Shown piece after piece: positions 17,726 to 26,030 of a stretch of 64,000 nt of DNA. Position 1 is the first letter of the stretch. Each line of letters opens with the position of its first letter. Both the position numbers and the translations under genes were made by a program. Source of the DNA: Microbacterium sp. Leaf151 (GTDB lineage: Bacteria > Actinomycetota > Actinomycetes > Actinomycetales > Microbacteriaceae); the NCBI RefSeq assembly GCF_001424225.1, contig NZ_LMOR01000004.1, positions 1,123,522 through 1,187,521 of the forward strand. The letters are read 5' to 3'. Under the pieces are notes generated by a model that was given only the letters and a program-made list of their open reading frames with translations, made no database searches and was not told the DNA's origin.

Positions 17726-18601
17726 TCATGCGAAAACCGGCCGCTCGCCCGCCTGGGGAGGAAGAGCGCGTGTCGGCGACCCCGGGTTGACCGCCGCCTC
17801 ACCGGGGTCGGGAATGTGCACCGGGTCGTCCCCCGGCCGCCCCACTGCACGAAACGCACCCCGGTCCGCCGACACCGCACCACGCGCCGCGGTCCCGGCG
17901 AACGCCCGCGGCGGCCGCGCGTACTCGTCGCGTTTGCTGGTTCCCAGTCCCATCCGCACCATCCCGGACGCCATGCCCACCGCCGCCGCGACCCCGTCGA
18001 CGACCGGCACGCCGATGCGCTCGGTGAGTTCCGCGCACAGGTCGGCCATGCCGGCGCAGCCGAGCACGATGACGTCGGCGCCGCCGGCTGCCGCGCGAGC
18101 GCCGTAGCGCTCGATGGTCGTGACCGCCTCGGATCCCGTGTCCTCGAGGTCGAGCACCGGGATGCCGGTCGCCTCCAGCGACACGCACGCCCGCTCCATG
18201 CCGTACCGGGTGACGAGATCCTCGGCCCGGCCGAGCGTGCGACTGAGGGTCGTGACGACCCCGAAATGACGACCCGACACCGCGGCCAGGTGCATCGCCG
18301 CCTCGGCGATGCCGACCACCGGGGCCTCCACGATCTCCCGCGCCGCGTCGAGACCCGGGTCACCGAAGCACGCGATGACGTACGCATCGGCCGGGTCGTG
18401 GCCGTCGCGATCAGCCGCGATCGCCTCGATGACGGCCGCCGCCGCGGCGATCTCGTCGATGTGGCTCTCGATCGCGGCGGCACCGATCTCGGGACACACG
18501 GCTTCGATGAGCACGTCGGGCCCCGCCACCTCCCGGGCGGCTTCGGCGATCTTCTCCGTCATCGCCCGGGAGGTGTTGGGGTTGATCAGCATGATTCTCA
18601 C
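17726..18601 (-). CDS. Allantoin/hydantoin racemase with repeat-derived C-terminal tail
   Basis: A 291-residue Asp/Glu/hydantoin racemase. Catalytic cysteines are C78 (IACFGDPG) and C182 (LGCAGMAD), matching the known Cys pair of allantoin racemase HpxA; it opens with RIMLINPNTS. It interconverts R- and S-allantoin. GTG 18601 overlaps the permease stop by four bases. The family normally ends near residue 240. The last 50 residues here are proline/glycine-rich and encoded by a family-B palindrome (17810-17862) and following DNA, so the reading frame appears to have been extended by a repeat insertion that removed or displaced the original stop. Confidence 0.82.
   Translation of the reverse strand: MRIMLINPNTSRAMTEKIAEAAREVAGPDVLIEAVCPEIGAAAIESHIDEIAAAAAVIEAIAADRDGHDPADAYVIACFGDPGLDAAREIVEAPVVGIAEAAMHLAAVSGRHFGVVTTLSRTLGRAEDLVTRYGMERACVSLEATGIPVLDLEDTGSEAVTTIERYGARAAAGGADVIVLGCAGMADLCAELTERIGVPVVDGVAAAVGMASGMVRMGLGTSKRDEYARPPRAFAGTAARGAVSADRGAFRAVGRPGDDPVHIPDPGEAAVNPGSPTRALPPQAGERPVFA
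17810..17866. repeat. Family B palindrome, copy B1
   Basis: Carries the family signature: AATGTGCACCGGG on the left and GCCCCACTGCACGAAACGCACCCC on the right. It lies inside the 3' coding part of the racemase gene. It is more diverged than B2-B4. Confidence 0.75.
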
Positions 18602-20331
18602 GCGAGCGCCTCGCGGGCGGTTCCGGTGCTCGACGCGGACCGTGCGCCCGGGACCGATGACGTGGCATCCGGAGCCGTCTGGGCGAGCGCCGAGCCCGAC
18701 ACGGGCGCCGCGGCCGTGGCATCCGGAGCCGACTGCGCGAGCACCGGGACCTCGCGCTCCTCGGGCGCGCCGACCGTCTCCACGGTGCCGTCGGAGATGC
18801 CCTCCGTCTCGCCCTCGAACGTCGGGATGCGGGGGTCGAGGCGCTCGAAGAGCAGGAACAGCACGTAGCCGAGGCCGCAGCCGATGAACCAGCTGTAGTC
18901 GCTGATCGCGGCGACGTTGAACAGTCCCAGGTCGGCGAACAGCTTGGGGAAGATCGCGATCGCGACCGTCGGAACACCCGCGGCGATGACGGCCTTGACC
19001 GCGTTCGGGTTGAAGCCGTTGCGGTACCAGTACGGGCCCTCGGCATCCATCGTGAACATCGCGTCGACCTTCACGCGCTGGCGGGCGGCGATGTAGTACC
19101 CGGCGATCAGGATGCCGAAGAGCGGGCCGATCAGCGCGCCCAGCACGCCGAGCGAGTAGTGGATGGCGTCGGCGTTGGAGTACCAGTTCCACGGCATGAG
19201 GAAGGTCGAACCGACGGCGGCGATCATGCCTCCGGCACGCCACGAGATCTTCTTGGGCGCGACGTTGGAGAAGTCGAACGCGGGTGAGATGAAGTTGGCG
19301 ACGATGTTGATGCCCACCGTGGCGGTGACGAAGGTCAGGCCGCCGAGGAGGATCGCGAAGGGCGTGTCGATGCGCTCGACCGTCGCGATGGGGTCGGTGA
19401 TGAGCGAACCGAAGACCGGCACGGTCGCCGACGCCGTGATGACGGTCAGGAGCGAGAAGAAGAGGAAGTTGATCGGCAGACCCCAGAAGTTGCCCTTCTT
19501 CACCGCGGCGAAGCTCTTGCCGTAGCGGGCGAAGTCGCCGAAGTTCAGCATCGGGCCGGAGAAGTACGACACGACGAGCGCGACCGCGGCGAACATCACG
19601 GGGATCGAGGCCCAGAAGTCGAGCTGGGTCGTCGAGAGGGTGAACGAGATGTTCTGGATGCCGGCCTGCGACACGAGGTAGATGGCGAGCACGATCATGA
19701 CGAGGTAGACCGCCGGTCCCGCCCAGTCGATGAAGCGGCGGATGACCTCCATGCCGTTCCAGAACAGCAGGAACTGCGCCGTCCACAGGATGGCGTACGA
19801 GATCCAGCCCAGGGCCGACAGACCCGCGAACGACACGTCGAGCAGGGCCGCGGAACCGGGGATGAACTTCAGGAAGACGATGTTCAGCGACTCGGCCGCG
19901 AGGAACGTCTGCACGCCGTACCAGGCGATGGCGATGAGGCCGCGGATGATCGCGGGGATGTTCGCGCCCCGGATGCCGAACACCACGCGGTTGATCACGG
20001 GGTAGGGCACGCCCGTCTTCTGGCTGGGCTTGGCGACCATGTTGGCGAAGAGCTGCACGATGCAGATGCCGGCGATCAGCGCCACCAGCACCTGCCACGA
20101 CTGCAGTCCGAGGGCGAAGAGCGAACCCGCGGTGACGTAGCCGCCGACCGAGTGCACGTCGCTCATCCAGAACGCGAAGATGTTGTAGCTCGACCACTTC
20201 TGCTTCCGCAGCGGGGCGAGATCCTCGTTGGCGAGGCGGTCGTCGTAGTGCGGCAGCATGTTGCCGCCTCCGTGGGGGTGGCCGGCGGCCTCCACGAGAT
20301 CGTGGGGGCCGGTGAGCGGTGTCGTCGTCAT
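18598..20331 (-). CDS. NCS1 family nucleobase/allantoin permease
   Basis: A 577-residue transporter with about twelve membrane segments between residues 45 and 500 and a long polar C-terminus. NCS1 hallmarks are present: NEDLAPLRKQKWSSYNIFAFWMSD at the start of helix 1 (shown in part), then VNRVVFGIRGANIPAIIRG (about 108-126). NCS1 carriers import allantoin, hydantoins, uracil or purines with Na+ or H+. As the first gene of the ureide operon, allantoin is the likely substrate. ATG 20331 has a GAGAGGA site. The -10 region (CATAAC) overlaps operator 1 of the XRE-cupin regulator encoded divergently. Confidence 0.85.
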   Translation of the reverse strand: MTTTPLTGPHDLVEAAGHPHGGGNMLPHYDDRLANEDLAPLRKQKWSSYNIFAFWMSDVHSVGGYVTAGSLFALGLQSWQVLVALIAGICIVQLFANMVAKPSQKTGVPYPVINRVVFGIRGANIPAIIRGLIAIAWYGVQTFLAAESLNIVFLKFIPGSAALLDVSFAGLSALGWISYAILWTAQFLLFWNGMEVIRRFIDWAGPAVYLVMIVLAIYLVSQAGIQNISFTLSTTQLDFWASIPVMFAAVALVVSYFSGPMLNFGDFARYGKSFAAVKKGNFWGLPINFLFFSLLTVITASATVPVFGSLITDPIATVERIDTPFAILLGGLTFVTATVGINIVANFISPAFDFSNVAPKKISWRAGGMIAAVGSTFLMPWNWYSNADAIHYSLGVLGALIGPLFGILIAGYYIAARQRVKVDAMFTMDAEGPYWYRNGFNPNAVKAVIAAGVPTVAIAIFPKLFADLGLFNVAAISDYSWFIGCGLGYVLFLLFERLDPRIPTFEGETEGISDGTVETVGAPEEREVPVLAQSAPDATAAAPVSGSALAQTAPDATSSVPGARSASSTGTAREALA

Positions 20332-20393
20332 GTCATTCCTCTCAGGACGATGGATGCCACGACGTGGAGTCCGCGGCCGGAGTGGAGCTCTGA

Positions 20394-20413
20394 TGTGAAG
20401 TTATGGGTTCACA
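20394..20413. promoter_or_regulatory. Operator 1 (TGTGAA-N8-TTCACA) for the ureide operon
   Basis: A perfect 6+8+6 inverted repeat in the divergent region between the permease and the XRE-cupin gene. It overlaps the probable -10 of the permease promoter. The same half-sites and spacing recur 52 bases away, about five helical turns. Confidence 0.65.
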
Positions 20414-20445
20414 CCACTCCCTTGGTTTCGCTCATGTAACAGGCG

Positions 20446-20465
20446 TGTGAAGTCACACCTTCACG
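20446..20465. promoter_or_regulatory. Operator 2 (TGTGAA-N8-TTCACG)
   Basis: Second copy of the operator 1 pattern, one base off perfect symmetry. It covers the expected -35 position of the XRE-cupin promoter, so the regulator probably controls itself and the permease operon. Confidence 0.65.
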
Positions 20466-20478
20466 CGAGAGGTCTCCT

Positions 20479-20484
20479 TAGACT
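20479..20484 (+). promoter_or_regulatory. -10 box (TAGACT) of the XRE-cupin gene
   Basis: TAGACT ends six bases before ATG 20491, consistent with a leaderless transcript. Confidence 0.5.
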
Positions 20485-20490
20485 CGGGGC

Positions 20491-21168
20491 ATGACGCAGC
20501 CCGCCGCCGTAGACGATGCCCGCGTCACACCCGACGACGCGGCCGGCTCCGGCTCCGGCTCCGCGATCGCGCCCGCAACCCTCGACTCGGGCGCGCCCGC
20601 CGAGGCTTCGGTCGGCGCGCGCATCCGGGACCTGCGCCAGGCCCGCGGCATCTCCGCCCGGGCGCTCGCGAAGACCCTCGGCATCTCCCCCAGCGCCGTC
20701 TCGCAGATCGAGCGAGGCGTCATGCAGCCGAGCGTCTCGCGCCTCATCGCCATCACCGACGCCCTCGGCGTCCCCCTCGTGGCCGCCTTCGACCCGGCAT
20801 CCGACCGCCCCGTCGACCCCGTCGGCCCCTCGGGTTTCACGCTGCAGCGCGCGGGCCAGACGCCCGACATCGTGCTCGACAGCGGGGTGTCGTTCCGCCG
20901 CCTCACCCCGGGCAGCTCGCCCGGCGTCGACTACTTCGAGTCGATCTACCCGCCCGGCGCCGCCGCCCACGGCGCTGACGGCCTGTTCCACCACGAGGGC
21001 TACGAGGTCGGCACCGTCGTCGCGGGCGAGCTCACGATCGACTTCGAGGCCGAGCGCGTGATCCTCCGCGCCGGGGATGCCATCAGCTACCCCTGCTCGG
21101 TCCCCCACCGCCTGCACAACACCGGCGACACGGATGCCGTGGCGCACTGGCTGATCGTGCACGCGTAA
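20491..21168 (+). CDS. XRE-cupin transcriptional regulator of ureide genes
   Basis: A 225-residue regulator. After a 40-residue flexible N-terminus, residues 41-97 form an XRE helix-turn-helix (LGISPSAVSQIERGVMQPS is the recognition region). Residues 130-225 form a cupin ligand domain (HHEGYEVGTVVAGELTIDF, then AGDAISYPCSVPHR). Such regulators sense small molecules and bind palindromic operators. The gene is divergent from the permease-racemase operon, with two TGTGAA-N8-TTCAC sites between them. The inducer is probably a ureide such as allantoin, by context only. Confidence 0.8.
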   Translation: MTQPAAVDDARVTPDDAAGSGSGSAIAPATLDSGAPAEASVGARIRDLRQARGISARALAKTLGISPSAVSQIERGVMQPSVSRLIAITDALGVPLVAAFDPASDRPVDPVGPSGFTLQRAGQTPDIVLDSGVSFRRLTPGSSPGVDYFESIYPPGAAAHGADGLFHHEGYEVGTVVAGELTIDFEAERVILRAGDAISYPCSVPHRLHNTGDTDAVAHWLIVHA

Positions 21169-21265
21169 CTGATCGCGCTTTCGCAGCATCCGGCCCGGGC
21201 GCGGTGGGCTGCCCGTCCGGTGGGCGCGCGCGCGGTGGGTGGCGCGCGCGGCGTGCCGCCCTTCC

Positions 21266-21324
21266 GGGGCGCGAAATGTGCACCGGGGCGGCCACCGCAC
21301 GCCCCACTGCACAAAGCACGCCCC
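21266..21324. repeat. Family B palindrome, copy B2
   Basis: Left arm 21266-21290 (GGGGCGCGAAATGTGCACCG...) and right arm 21300-21324 (...CACTGCACAAAGCACGCCCC) pair imperfectly over 25 bases, followed by GAACCCC. It lies between the XRE-cupin gene and the OHCU decarboxylase gene. The remainder of this 405-base gap holds B3 and the uraD promoter. Confidence 0.85.
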
Positions 21325-21390
21325 GAACCCCACCAGCGGCGCGCTGCCGTGCCAGGCGTCGAAGGCGCCGACACGGCGGGCCGCCCGCGC

Positions 21391-21449
21391 GGGGCGCGAA
21401 ATGTGCACCGGGGCGGCCGCAGCACGCCCCACTGCACAAAGCACGCCCC
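21391..21449. repeat. Family B palindrome, copy B3
   Basis: Nearly identical to B2 in both arms (left 21391-21415, right 21425-21449) but with a different loop. It is in direct orientation with B2, 125 bases apart. Confidence 0.85.
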
Positions 21450-21560
21450 GAACCCCGCGGCGGCGCAGGAGCTACCGGTCAGGATGCACGCGCACCCCGA
21501 AATGTTCCCCACAGCAACATCGCTGACACATCCCGCCACAGCTCTGTAACGCGCGCCGCC

Positions 21561-21566
21561 TAGCCT
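21561..21566 (+). promoter_or_regulatory. -10 box (TAGCCT) of the uraD operon
   Basis: TAGCCT lies seven bases before ATG 21574. No ribosome site is present, so the uraD mRNA is probably leaderless. No clear -35 is seen. Confidence 0.45.
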
Positions 21567-21573
21567 GGTCGGC

Positions 21574-22101
21574 ATGCACCTGCAGGAGTTCCATGCCCTC
21601 GACGACGCGGATGCCGCAGCGGTTGTCCGCGTCTGGGCCGACGTGCCGGGGTGGGTCGACGCCGTCGTCGCGGGTCGTCCCTACGCGAACGTCGACGCCC
21701 TCGCCTCGTACGCCGGCGACCTCGCTTCGACGTGGTCGCCGGAAGATCTCGAGGCGGCGTTGCACGCCCACCCCCGCATCGGAGGGAAGGTCTCGGGCGA
21801 CGGCGCCGAGGCCTCGGCATCCCGTGTCGAACAGGGCTCGATGGCATCCGCCGCCGATGACGACGTCGCCGCGATCGCCGCCGGAAACGCCGCGTATGAG
21901 GAACGTTTCGGTCGCGTGTTCCTCATCCGCGCCGCCGGACGCGCGCCGAGCGAGATGCGCGCGGAACTGGAGCGACGTCTCGGAAACGACCCCGCCACCG
22001 AGACCATCGAGGCCACCCGCCAGCTCGCCGAGATCGCCCTGCTGCGGCTGCGCACGACCTTCGCCGACGACGCCCCCGCCGAACCCGAGGCCGCGGAATG
22101 A
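21574..22101 (+). CDS. uraD: OHCU decarboxylase
   Basis: A 175-residue 2-oxo-4-hydroxy-4-carboxy-5-ureidoimidazoline decarboxylase. The catalytic His is H66 in the HPRIGG motif; SRVEQGS (about 83-89) and the FGRVFLIRAAGR segment (about 112-123) are further family marks. It decarboxylates OHCU to S-allantoin, the last step from urate to allantoin. It is the first gene of a three-gene plus-strand operon with hydroxyisourate hydrolase and HpxO, so the three steps from urate to allantoin are encoded together. Confidence 0.9.
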   Translation: MHLQEFHALDDADAAAVVRVWADVPGWVDAVVAGRPYANVDALASYAGDLASTWSPEDLEAALHAHPRIGGKVSGDGAEASASRVEQGSMASAADDDVAAIAAGNAAYEERFGRVFLIRAAGRAPSEMRAELERRLGNDPATETIEATRQLAEIALLRLRTTFADDAPAEPEAAE

Positions 22102-22135
22102 GCCCCCGCCCCACCGACGCCCCGGAGGGCACCGA

Positions 22136-22456
22136 ATGACCCACCTCACCACCCACGTCCTGGATGCCACGACGGGCACGCCCGCATCCGGTGTCACCGT
22201 GACGCTGGCCCTCCTCGACGGCGCGACGATCGAGGAGGCGACCACCGACGCCGACGGTCGCCTCAGCCTCGGCCCCGACCGCCTCGACGACGGTGATTAC
22301 GCGCTGACCTTCGGGACCGGTGCCTACTTCCGCGCGAACGACGTGCTCTCGTTCCACCCCGTCGTGACCGTCGCCTTCACCGTCGACGGCGACGCGCACC
22401 TGCACGTGCCGCTGCTGCTGAGCCCGTTCGCCTACTCGACCTACCGCGGCAGCTGA
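22136..22456 (+). CDS. uraH: 5-hydroxyisourate hydrolase (transthyretin-like)
   Basis: A 106-residue transthyretin-related protein. It has the active-site His H7 in TTHVLDATTGTPA and the diagnostic C-terminal YRGS tetrapeptide. It hydrolyses 5-hydroxyisourate, the product of urate oxidation, to OHCU. ATG 22136 has a GGAGGG site; it lies 34 bases after uraD and 8 bases before hpxO. Length and motifs are normal for the family. Confidence 0.92.
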   Translation: MTHLTTHVLDATTGTPASGVTVTLALLDGATIEEATTDADGRLSLGPDRLDDGDYALTFGTGAYFRANDVLSFHPVVTVAFTVDGDAHLHVPLLLSPFAYSTYRGS

Positions 22457-22464
22457 GGAGCGTC

Positions 22465-23649
22465 ATGAAGGTCATCGTCATCGGAGCCGGCGTCGGCGGC
22501 ACCTCCGCCGCCCTCGCCCTGCAGAAACTCGGCCACGAGGTCGTGGTCTACGACCGCATGCGCGAGAACCGCCCGGTCGGGGCGGCGCTGTCGCTGTGGT
22601 CCAACGGCGTGAAGGTGCTCAACTGGCTCGGCCTCGGCCCGCAGGTCGCCGCGCTCGGCGGGCGGATGGACGACATGGCGTACTACGACGGGCACACCGG
22701 CGACGAGCTCTGCCGCTTCAGCCTCGCGCCCGTCACGGAGCAGACCGGCCAGCGGCCCTACCCCGTCGCCCGCGCCGACCTGCAGCAAATGATGATGGAT
22801 GCCGTGGGCTCGGCGAACATCCGCCTCGGTAAGCAGCTGGTCGCCGTCGCCGACGACGGACGGACGGTGACGGCCACCTTCGCCGACGGCTCCACGGACA
22901 CCGCCGACCTGCTGATCGGGGCCGACGGTGCCCGCTCGCTCGTGCGCGACTACGTGACCGAGCCCACCGGCATCCGTCCGCAACGGTCCTATTCCGGTTA
23001 CGTCAACTACAACGGCCTCGTGAAGGCCGACGAGCGGATCGGGCCGCTGGATCAGTGGACCACCTACGTCGGCGACGGCAAACGGTGCGCGGTCATGCCC
23101 GTCGCGGGCGACCGGTTCTACTTCTTCGTCGACGTACCGGGCCCCTCGGGCGTGGTGGAGGACCGCATGGCCGCCCTCGAGGCCGCGTTCGGGTCGTGGG
23201 GCGCCCCCGGCGTGCGGGCGCTGCTCGACGGCATCGACCCCGACGAGTCGCTGAACCGCGTGGAGATCTGGGACATCGACCCCTTCGACACGTGGGTGCG
23301 CGGGCGCGTGGCGATCCTCGGCGATGCCGCCCACAACACCGCTCCCGACATCGGGCAGGGCGCGTGCTCCGCGCTGGAAGACAGCTTCGCCCTCGGCATC
23401 GTCTTCGCGACCTCGACCCTCGGCATCGAGGACTCGCTGAAGCGCTACGCGCGCATCCGCACCGAGCGGGCCGGCGACCTGGTGATGCGCGCCCGCAAGC
23501 GCGCTCATGAGACCCACGCCTTCGACCTCGCCGCGACGCAGGCCTGGTACGACGGTCTCCGGCGCGAGGACGGCACCGGGGTGATCCGGGGCATCGTCGG
23601 CAACATCGAGGGAAGCCCCGTCGAGCTCGGGGCGAGCGTCATGCGCTGA
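22465..23649 (+). CDS. hpxO: FAD-dependent urate hydroxylase
   Basis: A 394-residue flavoprotein monooxygenase. The FAD fold is visible: GAGVGGTSAA (7-16), LLIGADGARS (149-158) and LGDAAHNTAPDIGQGA (about 289-304). R207 and Y219 have the same 12-residue spacing as the R204/Y216 urate-site pair of Klebsiella HpxO, in a similar setting. HpxO oxidises urate to 5-hydroxyisourate with NADH and O2, replacing cofactor-free uricase. It follows uraD and uraH. I found no uricase in the window. Confidence 0.88.
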   Translation: MKVIVIGAGVGGTSAALALQKLGHEVVVYDRMRENRPVGAALSLWSNGVKVLNWLGLGPQVAALGGRMDDMAYYDGHTGDELCRFSLAPVTEQTGQRPYPVARADLQQMMMDAVGSANIRLGKQLVAVADDGRTVTATFADGSTDTADLLIGADGARSLVRDYVTEPTGIRPQRSYSGYVNYNGLVKADERIGPLDQWTTYVGDGKRCAVMPVAGDRFYFFVDVPGPSGVVEDRMAALEAAFGSWGAPGVRALLDGIDPDESLNRVEIWDIDPFDTWVRGRVAILGDAAHNTAPDIGQGACSALEDSFALGIVFATSTLGIEDSLKRYARIRTERAGDLVMRARKRAHETHAFDLAATQAWYDGLRREDGTGVIRGIVGNIEGSPVELGASVMR

Positions 23650-23664
23650 CGCCCGGTGTGGGCT

Positions 23665-23852
23665 GCGTCCCACGTCGGGCTGGCTGAGGGGTGGATGGGC
23701 AGCCAGGGCGGGGACACGGTCCGCGCAGAGTGGGACACGCGTCGCGCGCGGCGGAGTGATCGCCGGGACGTCGAACCGCGTCCCACAAAGGGCTGGCTGA
23801 GGGGTGCGCAGGCAGCCGGAACTGGGACATGGTCCGCACACAGTGGGACATG
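23665..23852. repeat. Family D: two related hairpin units
   Basis: Unit 1 (23665-23740) and unit 2 (23778-23852) share, in order, GCGTCCCAC, GGGCTGGCTGAGGGGTG, GGCAGCC, GGGACA(C/T)GGTCCGC and AGTGGGACA, at a 113-base offset. GTCCCAC at the start pairs with GTGGGAC at the end, so each unit can fold. They occupy the 359-base gap after hpxO. The rest of that gap holds only the ribosome site of the next gene; I see no gene. Confidence 0.8.
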
Positions 23853-24008
23853 GGTAGCGTCGGAGGCCGTACTGGACGCCGCACTCGATGCCGCGCGGAG
23901 GCGCGCGGAACGTGTGACCCCGCGTGACGCGCGCACGGCGTCGGCCCACACGACCCGTGGCACCGTGGGAGGCTACCCACAGAACCCGCGACGCCTCCGG
24001 GAGGCAGC

Positions 24009-24359
24009 ATGTCCGAGTACTTCGACCGCACCGCCGACAAGACCTACACCAAGGTCTACAAGGCCGAGACGCCCGACATCCTCGCCGCGTTCGCCGCGTT
24101 CGACCAGGCCGTGTTCGCCCCCGAAGGACGCGCCATTCCGCTGAAGTACCGCGAACTGATCGCGCTGGCCGTCGGCATCACCACACAGTGCGTGTACTGC
24201 ATCGACGGACACTCGCAGAACGCCGTCAAGGCGGGGGCCACCGAAGCCGAGCTCGCCGAGGCCGCGTGGGTCGCGACCGCCATCCGCGCCGGCGGCGGCT
24301 ACGCGCACGGACGCCTCGCGTTCAAGCTCGCCGACGACGCCCGCCCGCACCAGCACTGA
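24009..24359 (+). CDS. AhpD-like carboxymuconolactone decarboxylase family protein
   Basis: A 116-residue all-helical protein with the redox CxxC pair and following His of AhpD-like proteins in CVYCIDGHSQNA (about 57-68). AhpD-type members reduce peroxidase partners or act as peroxidases themselves; others are unassigned. ATG 24009 has a GGGAGG site. It lies five bases before the M20 hydrolase gene and probably shares its operon. A thiol-redox role would fit the sulfur-compound hypothesis for the region, but that is inference. Confidence 0.8.
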   Translation: MSEYFDRTADKTYTKVYKAETPDILAAFAAFDQAVFAPEGRAIPLKYRELIALAVGITTQCVYCIDGHSQNAVKAGATEAELAEAAWVATAIRAGGGYAHGRLAFKLADDARPHQH

Positions 24360-24363
24360 CCTC

Positions 24364-25785
24364 ATGACCGACGCTCCCCCGCCGTCGACCGACGCCGTCG
24401 AACCGGGCGCATCTCGGACCGCCGAATCCCCGTCCGGTGCGGTGCGATCCGAGAGCGCCCACCCCCGCACACGTGGAACGCGCCCATCCGAGCCCGGCGC
24501 GCCCGATTCCGACGCGCTCGAGGCCGAGGCCCTCGCGCACATCCGTGCCCTCATCCGCATCGACAGTGTCAATACGGGCGAAGCGTCGACCATCGGCGAC
24601 GGCGAGACGCGCGCCGCACGGTATGTGCAGGAGCAGCTCGACGAGGTCGGCTACGACACCGTCCTGGTCGAGCCTCGGCCGGGACGCGCGAGCGTGATCG
24701 CGCGTTTGGCCGGGTCGGATCCGGATGCCGGGGCCCTCGTCGCCCACGCCCACCTCGACGTCGTGCCGGTCGACGCCTCGGATTGGACGTACCCGCCCTT
24801 CGGCGCGGAGATCCACGACGGCATCCTGTACGGCCGCGGCGCGGTCGACATGAAGGACTTCGCCGGCATGCTTCTCGCGATCGCCCGCGCCTTCCGGCGG
24901 GACGGCGTCGTGCCCCGCCGAGACCTGATCTTCGCCTTCTTCGCCGACGAGGAGGCCGGGGGCGTCTGGGGGGCGAGGTGGCTCGTCGAGAACCGGCCGG
25001 AACTCTTCGCCGGGGCGACGGAGGCGATCAGCGAGGTCGGCGGCTTCTCGATCCCCCTGCCCGGGGACCGACGCGCCTACCTCGTCGCCACCGCAGAGAA
25101 GGGCGTGACCACTGCCATCCTCACGGCGCGGGGTCGCGCAGCGCACGGCTCTCGCCCCACCGCCGACAACGCCGTCGTCCGTCTCGCCCGCGCCGTCGCG
25201 GCCGTGGGCGAACACCGCTTCCCCGTCGAGAGCACCGCCACGCTCGAGCGATTCCTCGACGTCTACACGCGCGCGGGTGGCGATGTCGACGACCTGGGAT
25301 TCGCGGCATCCCTGATCGACGCGGGCAGCCGCAACACGGCCTCGCCGACGGTGCTGGTCGCCGGGGGCAAGGCGAACGTCATCCCGGCCTCGGCGAGCGC
25401 GACGCTCGATGTGCGCGTCGTGCCGGGGCAGGCCGAGGCGGTGCGGGAGCAGCTGGCGGCTGTCGTCGGCGACGACATCGAGGTCACCTGGGCGCGTGAC
25501 ATCCCGGCCATCGAGGCTCCCGCCGACGGACGACTCGTGGGAGTGCTCCAGGATGCCGTGACCGCCGAAGACCCCGACGGCACGGTCGTGCCGTACCTGC
25601 TGCCGGCCAGCACCGACAACAAGCACCTGGCCCGCCTCGGCATCCGGGGCTACGGGTTCGTGCCGCTGCGCGTTCCGGCGGACTTCGACGTGTTCGGGCA
25701 GTTCCACGCCGCCGACGAACGGGTTCCCATCGACGCGCTCGCGTTCGGCACGCGGGTGACGGCGCGGATCCTGCGCGAGGCCTGA
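24364..25785 (+). CDS. M20 family metallohydrolase (amidohydrolase/deacylase)
   Basis: A 473-residue M20/M25/M40 protein. After a 45-residue polar N-terminus come metal-site motifs: AHAHLDVVPVD (about 125-135), GRGAVDMKDF (about 157-166), FFADEEAGGVWG (about 193-204) and a late His in FGQFHAADERV (about 440-450). The dimerisation domain lies between about 245 and 365. Members remove acyl, carbamoyl or aminoacyl groups. Next to an amino-acid ABC transporter and acetyltransferases, an N-acyl-amino-acid deacylase role (like B. subtilis SndA) is plausible but not shown. The N-terminal 40 residues are not conserved-looking; the start may be correct because no other ATG is near. Confidence 0.75.
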   Translation: MTDAPPPSTDAVEPGASRTAESPSGAVRSESAHPRTRGTRPSEPGAPDSDALEAEALAHIRALIRIDSVNTGEASTIGDGETRAARYVQEQLDEVGYDTVLVEPRPGRASVIARLAGSDPDAGALVAHAHLDVVPVDASDWTYPPFGAEIHDGILYGRGAVDMKDFAGMLLAIARAFRRDGVVPRRDLIFAFFADEEAGGVWGARWLVENRPELFAGATEAISEVGGFSIPLPGDRRAYLVATAEKGVTTAILTARGRAAHGSRPTADNAVVRLARAVAAVGEHRFPVESTATLERFLDVYTRAGGDVDDLGFAASLIDAGSRNTASPTVLVAGGKANVIPASASATLDVRVVPGQAEAVREQLAAVVGDDIEVTWARDIPAIEAPADGRLVGVLQDAVTAEDPDGTVVPYLLPASTDNKHLARLGIRGYGFVPLRVPADFDVFGQFHAADERVPIDALAFGTRVTARILREA

Positions 25786-26030
25786 GCCGCTGCTCCGCCT
25801 CGCCGCCCTCGTCGGGCGCGGGCCGAGGAACATGCGGGCCAGCGCCTCGCCGGCGTACTCCAGCCCACACCCCGCCGTCCACCGTGTTACCCGGCGTGGC
25901 ACCACGTTGCGGCACATGGCGAGGCGTTGCGGCGTGTGAAACGGCGCCTCGCGAGGAGCCTCCGGCCGGTCGTACCGTGACCCTCACCCACTGGCGCTCC
26001 GCGTCGGTGCGGAGTCCCGAGGAGCACGAT

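Noticed and set aside
25786..26030. Possible remnant minus-strand coding segment (EYAGEALARMFLGPRP) after the M20 gene
   Set aside because: The segment is short, has no start or conserved motif, and could arise by chance in this composition.
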